The notes beneath the pieces were generated by a model. That model saw nothing but the letters and a program-made list of their open reading frames with translations, did not search any database and had not been told where the DNA came from. From the NCBI RefSeq assembly GCF_017939745.1, contig NZ_JAGKQQ010000001.1, positions 4,774,001-4,838,000 of the forward strand: a stretch of DNA of 64,000 bases, given 5' to 3'. This stretch comes from Gemmata palustris (GTDB lineage: Bacteria; Planctomycetota; Planctomycetia; Gemmatales; Gemmataceae). Below are positions 33,492 to 42,600 of this stretch, piece by piece (position 1 is the stretch's first letter; each line of letters starts with the position of its first letter). A program made the position numbers and the translations under genes.

Positions 33492-34001
33492 ATGAAGACC
33501 AACACGTATATCGGATGGCGGTTGGTTCTGCCGATCGCAGCCGCGGGTTCGGTCATGCTCTCTTGGGCGCACCCATCAGCACCAGCCAAGCCTCGCATGG
33601 ATGTAACGCCGGTCTCGGTCGCTTCGCTCGAAGATCAGCTACCGGTTGGGCATCTCGGTGTGCCGCTGGGAACAGTTGTTCGCGTCACTGGAGAGGCACT
33701 CGACGGGAGCACTACGGGAGCGAAGGCTGATGCCGGCAAGACCCTGCTGCGAATCGTGGCGGTGAACGGCAAGGAGTTGGCGAAGCCGGTTGTCTTCGAG
33801 TTCCTGCGCGCACCGAAGGACGTGAAAGAACCGAAGGCAGGTGAAAAAATCGATTACTACGTGCATGAGTACGGAGAGTTTGATGGAGTGGTCACTCCAC
33901 CGAAGGAGTTGGGCATTGAGGGCCCTCTGATGATTGCGAACGATGGTTTTCACTACCGCCGTCATCTCACCGTGCACGCCTCGAATCCCGTGCGGAAGTA
34001 G
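33492..34001 (+). CDS. Secreted or lipid-face protein of unknown function
   Basis: 169 aa with an N-terminal signal-like segment (about 10-28) and an Ala-Pro stretch after it. The rest is a soluble beta-rich domain with VPLGTVVRVTGEALDG and EYGEFDGVVTPPKELG. It has no Cys and no motif that I recognise. It lies 140 bp after the kinase gene on the same strand, so co-transcription is possible. The start is the ATG closest to the signal peptide; a purine-rich GGAGAAGGGAGG stretch lies upstream. Confidence 0.65.
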   Translation: MKTNTYIGWRLVLPIAAAGSVMLSWAHPSAPAKPRMDVTPVSVASLEDQLPVGHLGVPLGTVVRVTGEALDGSTTGAKADAGKTLLRIVAVNGKELAKPVVFEFLRAPKDVKEPKAGEKIDYYVHEYGEFDGVVTPPKELGIEGPLMIANDGFHYRRHLTVHASNPVRK

Positions 34002-34198
34002 ATGCGGGTGAGTTGAGCCATTCATTCTGTTACCACCGCTCCATTTGGCGGGAGGTATTTAGCCCCAGAACCGACACCACGATTTCGCCGGCACTACCGA
34101 TTTTCGTAACGCGGTGAGGGCTCGCTAATCATCTTTTGCGCATTTTGCATCCCGGACTCGGATTGCGATTTGACAAACGGCGATCTGAAACGCCCGGC

Positions 34199-34510
34199 TC
34201 AGCCCAGGGTCATTGCCAGCACCGCGAGCAGGGCGAGCACCATTAGCACGATCCACACCGGCGACTTCGGGCCGCTCGGTGCATCTTCCCGGGAGATGAA
34301 CATCCCGCACTTCGGGCACTGTTCCGATTCGTCGTCGATCTCGGCGCGACAGTGCGGGCACGGTACGAACGCGCGCGAGTCATCGACGTACAACCCGGCC
34401 GGATAGGTCTCCGGGTCTTCCGGGTCGTAGTCGGTATCGGCGTCGTAGTCGTCGCCGTCGAACTCGTCGTCTTCGTCCTCATCCGGCGCACCGGGTCGCG
34501 TGCGGGCCAC
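34199..34510 (-). CDS. Small zinc-ribbon membrane protein
   Basis: 103 aa: an acidic N-terminus (DEDEDDEFDGDDYDAD), a zinc ribbon CPHCRAEIDDESEQCPKC (about 51-68), and one C-terminal TM helix (WIVLMVLALLAVLAMTLG). This arrangement (acidic tract, zinc ribbon, TM) is common in planctomycetes and of unknown function. The ATG is 4 bp after the DUF1015 stop codon, so it is the last gene of that operon. Confidence 0.8.
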   Translation of the reverse strand: MARTRPGAPDEDEDDEFDGDDYDADTDYDPEDPETYPAGLYVDDSRAFVPCPHCRAEIDDESEQCPKCGMFISREDAPSGPKSPVWIVLMVLALLAVLAMTLG

Positions 34511-34514
34511 GGCA

Positions 34515-35819
34515 TCAATCCTTCTTGAGCGAGTTGAACACCAGCCCGGTGAGCAACTTCGGGTAGAAGTACGTGGACTTCGGCGGCATCTTCTCGCCGT
34601 GCTCCGAGATCTGCTCGACGTGGCTCATCGCCACCGGCGGTACGAGACACGCGAGCTGGCACTCCTTCTTCGCGGTCGCGTCGGTCGCCTCGCTCAGAAG
34701 GTGGACGTACTTGCAAACCGGCGTCCCGCCGATCTTGTCCCGGAGCAAGCGGTCGAGCACGAGTTTGTGCAGGATGCTCACGCCCAGCCCGCGCCAGTCA
34801 TCGCTCTGGTCCGGCGCCAGCGACGCCATCACGTCCTTGTCACGGAGCTTCGCGACCGTCCACAGGCCGTCGGCCACGGTTCCGAACGCGAACGTCGACT
34901 GCGACCCGTCCATCAGCACGTGTTCCCACGCGGCCTGCGCGTTCGTGCCGGTGCGCTCCAGGACGTCGAAGTGCTCCGCGAGCACGCCTTCCAGTTGCGG
35001 CGCGGTGAGGTCCGCGGCCAGCCCGCTCACGAGCCGGTGCGTCGGCAGAATGAGCAGGCCGGGGTCGCTCATCCCGACGAGCATCATCAAGCAGAAGTTC
35101 GGCGCGGCCTCGTCGTCGGCCACTTCACCGACCGCGCGCCGTTCTTCGAGGTACTTCAGGCCGGTTTCGTAGCGGTGGTGACCGTCCGCGATGTACACCG
35201 GCTTCGGCCCCATCGCGCCAATGACTTTGCTGATGGTCGCGGAATCGGTGACCGTCCAGAGGCGGTTAATCACCCCGAGGTGGTCGCGTGCGACGATAGG
35301 CGGCGCGGACCGGATGAGTTGCTCCAGCGGGGCGAACACGGTGCCGTCGTCCGGGTACAGGCCGAAGATCGGCGACAGGTTGAAGCCGGTCGCGCGATAG
35401 AGTTTCAGCCGGTCCTCTTTCGGGCCGGACATCGTTTGTTCGTGCGGGTAAATCTTCCCGCTCCCGAACGGTTCGAGGCGCACGCGGGCCAGGAACCCGC
35501 GGCGCACGAACGTCTGCCCCTCGACCGTATACTCCTGCTCGTAGACGTACAGCCCGCGCGCCGTGTCCTGGCGCACGGCGTTCTCGACGACCCATTCGCG
35601 GAGAGTGTTGCCGGCCCGGGTGTACTTGTTCGTGTGTTCGTCGTCGCCCGGTTCGTCGCGGGTGAGTTCGAGGCGGATCGCGTTGTACGGGCTACTGTCG
35701 TAGAGTTTTTGCTGGAGCGCGGGATCGACCACATCGTAGGGCGGCGCGACCACATCGGAGAGCGTCCCGACGGAGCCCAAATCGTACCGGAACCCACGAA
35801 ACCCTCGGATATCAGCCAT
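34515..35819 (-). CDS. DUF1015 family protein
   Basis: 434 aa from the ATG at 35819 (MADIRGFRGFRYD), preferred over an in-frame Met 183 bp upstream, because family members begin with this segment. Recognisable blocks: VVAPPYDVVDP, NAIRLELTRDE, YVYEQEYTVEGQ, KIYPHEQTMSGPKEDRL, IADGHHRYETGLKY and LLMLVGMSDPGL. DUF1015 proteins are cytoplasmic, of uncertain function; some relatives (SbnI/SerK type) are ADP-dependent serine kinases with a ParB-like fold, but that activity cannot be inferred here. The gene is flanked by the frameshifted phosphatase upstream and the zinc-ribbon gene downstream. Confidence 0.9.
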   Translation of the reverse strand: MADIRGFRGFRYDLGSVGTLSDVVAPPYDVVDPALQQKLYDSSPYNAIRLELTRDEPGDDEHTNKYTRAGNTLREWVVENAVRQDTARGLYVYEQEYTVEGQTFVRRGFLARVRLEPFGSGKIYPHEQTMSGPKEDRLKLYRATGFNLSPIFGLYPDDGTVFAPLEQLIRSAPPIVARDHLGVINRLWTVTDSATISKVIGAMGPKPVYIADGHHRYETGLKYLEERRAVGEVADDEAAPNFCLMMLVGMSDPGLLILPTHRLVSGLAADLTAPQLEGVLAEHFDVLERTGTNAQAAWEHVLMDGSQSTFAFGTVADGLWTVAKLRDKDVMASLAPDQSDDWRGLGVSILHKLVLDRLLRDKIGGTPVCKYVHLLSEATDATAKKECQLACLVPPVAMSHVEQISEHGEKMPPKSTYFYPKLLTGLVFNSLKKD

Positions 35820-35895
35820 TGCAAAAACGCTCCTACCCCGCGAAAGAGAATGGAAATCATTGTACTGATCTTGCGCGGAAGGGTAGGAAACGCGA

Positions 35896-36314
35896 TCAGT
35901 CCCGTCGAAGTGCCGTAATAACATCGTTCCATAAACCGGCCGAAACGTCATGCGGCCCCGTACCCGTAACGAGTTGCAGGCACTCGCCCGGCATTCGATC
36001 ACCCGCGACCGAAAGTGCGGCGGCAGCGATCGTTGGCGACCGGCTCATCCCGGCACCGCAGAACACGAGCGTGGGAACCCGGCACGCACGAACCCGGCGA
36101 CCGCTTCCACCGCGGCGCGCAGCACCCAGGGCGAGTTCCCCGCGCCATCGACCAGCGGAAACCGGCAGTACACCAACTCCCGCGTGACAGTCGCCACCGG
36201 CTCGTTCAGCGCGAGATCAACGACTGCTTCGATACCCGCGGACAGCACGCCGCGGAGGTCGCGTATGTCCGCAACGCTCCCGACCCACAGCGGGTATCCC
36301 GAGATTTGGCGCAT
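35896..36314 (-). pseudogene. Frameshifted dual-specificity (tyrosine-type) protein phosphatase
   Basis: The minus-strand frame from the ATG at 36314 (MRQISGYPLWVGSVADIRDL) reads as a DSP N-terminus to about 36075, then ends early. In another frame the sequence continues as TLVFCGAGMSRSPTIAAAAL..., with the phosphatase signature C-X5-R (CGAGMSR), and runs to a TGA at 35896-35898, about 140 residues in total. Adding one base at about 36073-36077 (within GGGTTCCCACG on the minus strand) restores the whole protein. This is either a genuine one-base deletion or a sequence error. It lies 76 bp upstream of the DUF1015 gene in the same direction. Confidence 0.8.
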
Positions 36315-36398
36315 GTTTCGACTTACTATCTACTACCAAGCTCGTCACACTAATCCTTGATCCCTGAGAATTTGCAGATGCTCTCCGATCAGATTTTC

Positions 36399-37179
36399 GG
36401 TAGTGGCCCACCGGTTGGGATTGCTCTAAAGTGTTGGGATGCTGGACGCAACACCCCTCGTCCCCGATTCCGCCGTGCCCCCGGTGCGGTGCGACCCATG
36501 GTGCGCAACGGTCTCACCCACTCGGGCACTCCGGGGTTCCGGTGCCGGGGTGCGACCGGCGGTTCGTTGCGGACCCGAAGACCGGACCGGTCCCGGAGGC
36601 CACGAAGGATCTGGTGCGGCGCCTGTTGGCCGAGCGCATGGGAATCCGGGCCATCGCGCGGGCCGTCGGGGTGTCCCGGTCGTGGCTCCAAGGGTTCGTC
36701 AACGAGCTGTATCGACAGGAGACCCCACACGAGCCGGGACCGCCCCAAAAGTGCGGCCCGGTCGTGATCGAGGCCGACGAATTGTGGAGCTTCGTGGGTT
36801 CCAAGGGTGATGTCCATTGGGTCTGGGTAGCCCTGGACTTGGGCACCCGGCGGGTGCTCGCAATGGTTCTCGGGGACCGGTCCGCAGCCACGGCCCAACG
36901 GCTCTGGGACGCGCTCCCGCGCGGGTACCGGACCGGGGTCACCGTGTACACCGACTTCCTCGCCTCGTACCGTGGCGTGATCCCCGCGCCCGGCATCGAC
37001 CCGTGGGGCAAGGACACGGGCCTCACCGCCCACATCGAACGGTTCTGGCTTACCCTGAGACAACGATGCGCCCGACTCGTGCGCAAGACTCTCACGTTCT
37101 CCGCGCCCCAGGAACCACCTCGGCGCCTTGTGGTATTTCATACGCCTGTACAACGAATCCCGACATTAGGGCCACTACC
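36399..37179 (+). mobile_element. IS1-family insertion sequence, copy 1 (781 bp)
   Basis: The ends are perfect 11-bp inverted repeats, GGTAGTGGCCC (36399-36409) and its complement (37169-37179). They are bordered by an 8-bp direct repeat, AGATTTTC (36391-36398 and 37180-37187), the target-duplication length expected of the IS1 family. The single transposase region inside resembles IS1 InsB. A second copy is at 53605-55269. Confidence 0.93.
36431..37177 (+). pseudogene. IS1-type transposase, frame-damaged
   Basis: The N-terminal zinc ribbon (CPRCGATH ... CRGC) and HTH ([20 protein letters not shown]) precede the catalytic core: [53 protein letters not shown] and HIERFWLTLRQRCARL, which match IS1 InsB. 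Compared with copy 2, two bases (one TG unit) are missing in the zinc ribbon just after GATH. Both copies also need a -1 shift at CGGGGTGCGACC to rebuild the second CxxC. The C-terminus differs too: the expected LWYFIRLYNESRH is out of frame. The transposase is therefore probably inactive. Confidence 0.85.
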
Positions 37180-37411
37180 AGATTTTCCGTTACGTCGGCC
37201 CCTCGCCGGATGCGTTCCAAGAGTTCACCAGTGAATTGGGGCCATGCTGTTGCCGCACCGGATCTGATGAGCCCCCGTCAAGTACCCCTCAGTGTGAACT
37301 TCGGGTAGTAATAATCAACAAAAGACTTGTGCGTTACCCAACCGTGCTCGCCGACATCAAAGGCACAAGAGAGATCGTCGTAGATAGTGCCCCCCTAACG
37401 GTTGTTATGCT

Positions 37412-38382
37412 TTACGCATTCAGGAGTGACACATTGCCCCAGGTCTGGAAGTTGTGCGTCAACAGAGTGGCCAGCTTCTGGCGGTGTTTGGTCGTCAGAT
37501 CAGCCAGGCACCCGTCGATGGCGTCCTGAAACTTTTGATCCTGATGGTGGCGGCTGTTCAGAACTTCCATCTTGACGAACTTCCACAGTCGCTCGATCAG
37601 GTTCAGGTTGGGCGAGTAACTCGGCAGGAACAGCAACTCGATACCCAACTCCTTGGCCGCGCCCTGCACCAACGCGCACCGCTGGTACCGGGCGTTGTCC
37701 ATCACCAACGTGACCGGTATCGGCATCCCTCGGTTCGCGATCGTGCGGAGCAACGCACACCGAGGTCGCCGTGATGTAGGTCGTGTTGATCTCCGTCACC
37801 AGTTCGTGCGTGACCGCGTTGAGCGCGCCCAGCACGTTGTACCGCTGCCGGCCACTCGCCGCCCGCACATACAGCCGCACGAAGCACCACACCCACCCCA
37901 GGAACGACGCCAACACGAAGTGCGACGCGTCTACGAAATACACGGTCCGGTTACCGCCCCGAGCCTGCGCCAGCTTCGGTTCCAGTTCCGCCTTTTAAAA
38001 AGTCCGCCTGCGTTCGGGCGTGTTCCACGACGGTCTTCTTCGGTGGGACCGGGATTGGGGCCACCTTCAGGCACTTCATCCCCAGGTCGTCCTTCAGGAA
38101 CTTACGGACCCGTGATGGCTTCCGTCGGACGCCGGTCCGCTCCTCGATCCGCCGCGCGCGCGTCGAGCCGTGTGCGGCGGACGCGCGGAACTCCTCTTCG
38201 ATCGTGGCCCGGTGCGGCGTCAGGGCGCTGGGCTGGCCTTTCCAACCGAACGACCGGACGCCGTCCAGACCTTTGACCGCGAAGATCCGCAGCACCCGCT
38301 GGACCGTGGACCGCGACACATTGGCCAGCTCGGCGATGCACCCGTGGGTCTGGTTCTTGCTCTTGAGCCAAAGGATCTCCAT
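37412..38382 (-). pseudogene. IS630-family transposase remnant in three frames
   Basis: Read on the minus strand, an N-terminal HTH part starts at the ATG at 38382 (MEILWLKSKNQTHGCIAELA), with CAGGAG five bases upstream. It runs to the T5A4 tract near 37990. Dropping one A there continues the protein as KAELEPKLAQARGGNRTVYFVDASHF. A second break near 37755 is needed to reach VTLVMDNARYQRC and SYSPNLNLIERLWKFVK, the DDE_3 core of IS630 transposases. With two frame breaks it should be inactive, though the T5A4 break could be a slippage site. I could not identify convincing terminal repeats. Confidence 0.85.
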
Positions 38383-38424
38383 GGCTCCTGAACGCGCGGG
38401 TCCGGGTGCCCATACCGATCACGC

Positions 38425-38680
38425 GATCGCTTCGACCACGGCCTCGGGAAACGAATATGTGGGGCGCATCATCGGCCTCCCGAATACGGATTACGGCGAC
38501 AGGCCTATCCTCTGCTGACGAGCGCTGACCCGCAAGGACGACTTGTGTCACTTCAGGGGACGCCGAGAATAAGTTGACGATGAGGAGTTGCTTGGTGTCT
38601 TGGAAGGGGTCGGAGATCACCACCCAGAGATGGTGACCGTCCTTCCCCGCGTTGCGCACGAAACTGTCACCGGCGTCCAA
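38425..38680 (-). pseudogene. Putative toxin partner of Panacea antitoxin, probably truncated by frameshift
   Basis: Starting at a TTG (38680) that overlaps the antitoxin stop by 14 bases, the frame reads LDAGDSFVRNAGKDGHHLWV and on through VISDPFQDTKQLLIVNLFS. This is the conserved core of a small protein family that I recall next to TA-type partners. After that the frame stops resembling the family, while fragments such as PEAVVEAIA appear in another frame ending near 38425. The C-terminal half thus seems to have been broken by indels. Overlap with the antitoxin is typical of a TA operon. Mode of action is unknown. Confidence 0.5.
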
Positions 38681-39239
38681 CGGACGGCTCCGAGAATGTC
38701 GCCGCAATCAATTCCGCTTCGTGCTGAATGTGGCGCACCTCTCCCACCAAGGCGCCCGCGCCCTGATCGGCTAGCGCCACTTCCCAGTTGATCGGGTTGG
38801 CCTCTTCTGCAGCGTAGGCTTCCTTCCACTCACCGTAGGTGTGGGTCTGCTCCCACAGGGCTTCGGTGCTGGTTTCCCTGAAGCGCTCGCAAACCTCATG
38901 GAGCTTCCGTTCCTCGGCCTTCGTCAATTTCCCGGTCGGAACGAGCCGGTCCAGGAGAACATCGTCGCCGGCCCGGTGCATCGCACCGTTCCATTCGGTT
39001 TGCTCGTCGTTCGGCCCCCGCCCGTTGATGAGATTGTGAACTGTTTTCAGAGCCGGTCCCTTTGGCAGTGCAATCGCCTCATCACCCGTCAACGTGCGCC
39101 CGGTCTGGGCGAGCAACTCTCGGTCGGTGATGTAGAGGAGCTTGAGCAGACGAATGAAGTTTGCCCGCCCGCCGTGCTCACGCAGAACGACCGCCGCCGC
39201 CTGAAACGCCTTCGGAAATTTGAACTTAAACGTCAGCAT
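38667..39239 (-). CDS. Panacea-domain (DUF4065/SocA-like) antitoxin
   Basis: 190 aa from the ATG at 39239 (MLTFKFKFPKAFQAAAVVL). The first 100 residues match the Panacea domain: LLKLLYITDRELLAQTGRTL, then DEAIALPKGPALKTVHNLIN. Panacea proteins neutralise many unrelated toxins, and SocA of Caulobacter belongs to this family. The C-terminal half (LVPTGKLTKAEERKLHEVCE...) is helical and typical. The stop codon overlaps the small downstream reading frame with a toxin-like core, so this is the antitoxin of a two-gene module lying next to mobile-element debris. Confidence 0.82.
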   Translation of the reverse strand: MLTFKFKFPKAFQAAAVVLREHGGRANFIRLLKLLYITDRELLAQTGRTLTGDEAIALPKGPALKTVHNLINGRGPNDEQTEWNGAMHRAGDDVLLDRLVPTGKLTKAEERKLHEVCERFRETSTEALWEQTHTYGEWKEAYAAEEANPINWEVALADQGAGALVGEVRHIQHEAELIAATFSEPSVGRR

Positions 39240-39617
39240 GGCTATACACCGCTCAACGCAACAGAGCGACCAAAATCGAGAGCGTGCCAACTCCAACACG
39301 CCGCCCCAGTTTAGAGTAAGAGTCGGCAAATAAGGTTCGACAGTTCTTACCAAATGTAGAGGAACCTTCTCCGGGATCGGTTAACTTCCGTCACCATCAT
39401 AGTATGCCCGGCCGTACCGCTTTCGGTACTGTCCGGCGGCGAGAACTTACAGCAACCATCACGCCACATGAACAGATTACCACAACGTCGAGTTTAACAA
39501 GCTAACGCGATTGCCGCAATCCGCGATCTCGCCCCCCACAAAGCCGTTGAGTTTTTTGGAAGTGATTGTCCCCCCGCGCGTTGACACGCGCGGGACTTTG
39601 CAGATGTGTAGCCGCCC
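39240..39617. other. Intergenic region without recognisable genes
   Basis: About 380 bp between the Panacea gene start and the stop of the kinase-tubulin gene. It is somewhat lower in GC than its surroundings around 39300-39490, consistent with an accessory patch boundary. A short inverted pair, GCGCG(T)TGACACGCGCG near 39578-39592, is the only structure noted. The antitoxin promoter should be here. Confidence 0.4.
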
Positions 39618-42600
39618 TTACATTACCGGCTGTTGCCAGGGAACATCGACGCGCGCGTGGGTCGGCGAGCCGGCCGCCAGCATGAGCTGGTAGGCGTCGC
39701 GCGCGTAATCGCCCAACTGCGGCAGGTCCGTTAGCGTGATCTGCGGGTACTCGCGGTAGAAGCAAATGTCGTCCGGGAGCGGCGCGCCGACGAACTCCGT
39801 GTTGGGGAGCACGATCTTGGCGAGTTCCTTCAGCCGGTCGCCGTCGGTCCCGGGCGGAGCCGCCAGCACCACCATCTCGTAGGGCCGCGGATAAATGTTC
39901 GGCACGAGTTCCGGCGCGGCCTCTTCAAACGCTTCGCCCAGGAGCGGCTGCGCGGTCCCGTTCTCCGTGCGCGAGCGGAAGAACACCGCGGCCGCGTCGG
40001 AGTGGTCGAGCTTCGCGTCGAGGAACTCGCGGGCCTTGTTCAGCAGCATGTCGCGGAACACCGGCCCCTTTTCGAGCGGCTTGAGGCACACGTTCCCGAG
40101 CCCGCGGAACTTGCGCGTGATGTCCTTCTGGAGCGACTGGTCGAAGGCGAGCAGGTCTTCCGGGGCGAGTGCGGCGAGGAACTGGTCGGCGGCCTCGTCC
40201 AGGTTCTTGCACCCGTCCGGGAGGATCAACTTGCCCGGCGAGGCGTCCGTGTTGCTCGCCGCGCCGAGCTTCGTGAGGGCCGCGTGCATCTCGCCCAGCG
40301 TGGACCGGCAGAAGTTGATCTCGCGCAGGTACTCGGGAGCGTTCCCCGCGAGCTTGCGGAACACGGACAGTGCGAGGTCCAGAACGTGCAGTTGCAGGCG
40401 CTTCTTGGCGTACACTCGGAGCAGATCAATAACATCCGCGGCGTTCGCTTTGCGCGACGCCATCGCGCCCAGGCCCGTACCACCCAGCCCGCCGATCGCG
40501 TGGAACAGGCGCGCGTAGATCGAGCGCACCTCCTTGTCGAGATCGACTCGCACCGGCTCCAGCGCTTCCACCTGGAGCTTCAGCTTCTCGCTTATCTGCC
40601 GGACGGCTTCTTCCGCGCCGGGCAGCCGGTACTGCGGCACTTCCAGGAACGTCGCGGCCATCACCGAGACGTGCCCCTCGGTCTCCTTCACCAGCTCCTC
40701 GAACTTGATGCCCATCGCGGCCTGGAGCGAACTCGGCTGCGGGTCGTTCTCACAGTCCGGTTTGCCGACCAGTTTGATGAGCTGATCGAGGACCGCGCAC
40801 GCGGACGTGGCGTCCAGCCGCCCGCCGGACGGGGTGCGCGTCCGCAGCGGGTCGATGAACGCATCGAAGACGCGCTCGGGGTCCTCGCGCAAGCTGGCCC
40901 GGGCGGACTCCTGGAGCGATTCGACGATGGACTCGAACGACAGTTTCCGCTCGGCCCACTGTTGCGCCAGCCAGCCGGCGATGTGCTCCCGCAGGTGCCC
41001 CGCGTCCTTGCCGGTCCAGCGCTGGAGTTGGCGCTGCGCGAACCGCCGGGTCGCGGCCCCGAGCACCTCGGGGCGCGGCCAGCTCAGGCGGAACAGGCCG
41101 AACGTCTGGCACGCGGGCGCATCGGTCGGGTAGGCGTGGCGGTACACGTCCCGGCCCTCGTCCGCGACGCGGCCGGCCGGCGTGAGCAGTTCGTGGTACA
41201 GGACGCGCGCCGCGGACGCGAGGACCGGGCGCGACGCATTGGCGTCCGCCCCCTTCGGGAGCTGTGACACCATCGTTCGCGCGAACGGCGGTTCGCTGTC
41301 GGTGATCGGGGCCTCGGACTTGTCGAACACCGTCTGATACCGCGTCTTCCGCGCCTGGAAGTGGTACAGTTCGGAGAGCGCCGCGTAGGTGTTCGCGAGG
41401 GCCGTCGAGCGCGGCGAGGTCACATCGGCCGGCGGAACGAAGAACATGCCGACCACTTCCGGCCGCAAGTACCCGACCTGGCGCATCTCGTGGCGCACCA
41501 GGTACGCCATGTCGAGGAACATCCCGCTGCCGGTACCGCCCGCCAGCCCCGCGACGACGTAGGCGCGGGGGCGGTTGGTCCGCAGCCCGAGCTTGGTGAT
41601 CTTATCGGCCTGCATCAGCGCGTCGTCGGTCAGGAACGTCTCGATCTCCTGGCGCACCCGCTGGGCGACGGTGCGGTAGTGATCGAAGAGCGCGAGCCGC
41701 CCGAACGCGCGCACGCCGGCGGCCGGGCCGGGGTTGCGCGGGAGCTTGTAGAGCGAGCCGGTCGGCATCCACTGTTCGACGGGCGGGAGCGTGTCCCGCT
41801 GCATGTAGTGGGTCGAGCGGTTCAGGCGGGCCGGAATGATTTCCCGCGCGGTCAGCCCCGCGGGGACGTCCGGGGACTGTTGGGCGCCTACTTCCGGGTC
41901 CGTATCGATGTACAGGATGCGCACGTTGGGTACCCGGTCCGCCGACCCGTACCGGTCGGCGATCACGCGCCTGAGTTGCTCCGCGACGCGGTACCCGGTC
42001 TGGCCCAGGGCGATCACGAGCGCGGGGAACAGGGCGCCGTCGCCGGACTTCTCGGGCGGCGCGATACCCATGCTCCCCATGCGCCCGGTCTGGAAGATCA
42101 CGGGGCGGTTGAGCGTCTGGGCCGGGTGCTGGGTGGACACCGAGCTGGGGGTCACGAGCCGGGCGCCGGACCCGGGCGGGATGAGCCCCGGGAGCGGCGT
42201 GTAGTTCTGACCGGGCTTGACGAGCGGCGGTAAGTTCGTGGGCGGCGGGGTCTGTTCGCGGAACGGGGGGGCGTGTTCGGCGCTGGGGCGCCCCTGCCCG
42301 GCCATCCGGGTGGCCTGGATCGAGTCGGCGAGCGCGTGCCCGGACGGGTTGGGCATCGTGGGGGCGCCGGACCCGGGCACAGCGCGCCCGGACCGCGAGG
42401 GGCTCACCGGCGTCGGGGGCGCGGGCGGCAAGCCGCTCGTCCGCAGGGCGCGGACCATGTCCGTACAAGTGGGCCACCGGTCGTCCGGCTTCTTGGAAAG
42501 CCCCCGCCCGATCACCGCCCGGTCCCCGACGGGTAGAGCGCTCAGATCCGGCGTGCCGTTGATGTGCTGCATCAGCAGCGCGCGAGTGTTCGCGCCGTTG

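Larger units (their letters stand above)
36357..37440 (+). pseudogene. Possible small gene interrupted by the IS1-type element
   Basis: If the IS1 element and one copy of its 8-bp duplication are removed, a frame starting at a TTG (36357) continues as ..LQMLSDQIF|RYVGPSPDAFQEF.. and onward through VRYPTVLADIKGTREIVV to about 37430, where the IS630 remnant begins. The sequence looks protein-like but I do not recognise it, and the start codon is weak. I regard it as a plausible insertion-disrupted gene of unknown function. Confidence 0.35.

Noticed and set aside
37416-38393. TTCAGGAG / CTCCTGAA as terminal repeats of the IS630 remnant
   Set aside because: The right one is the ribosome site of the transposase and the left one lies inside its last codons, so the match is probably chance.
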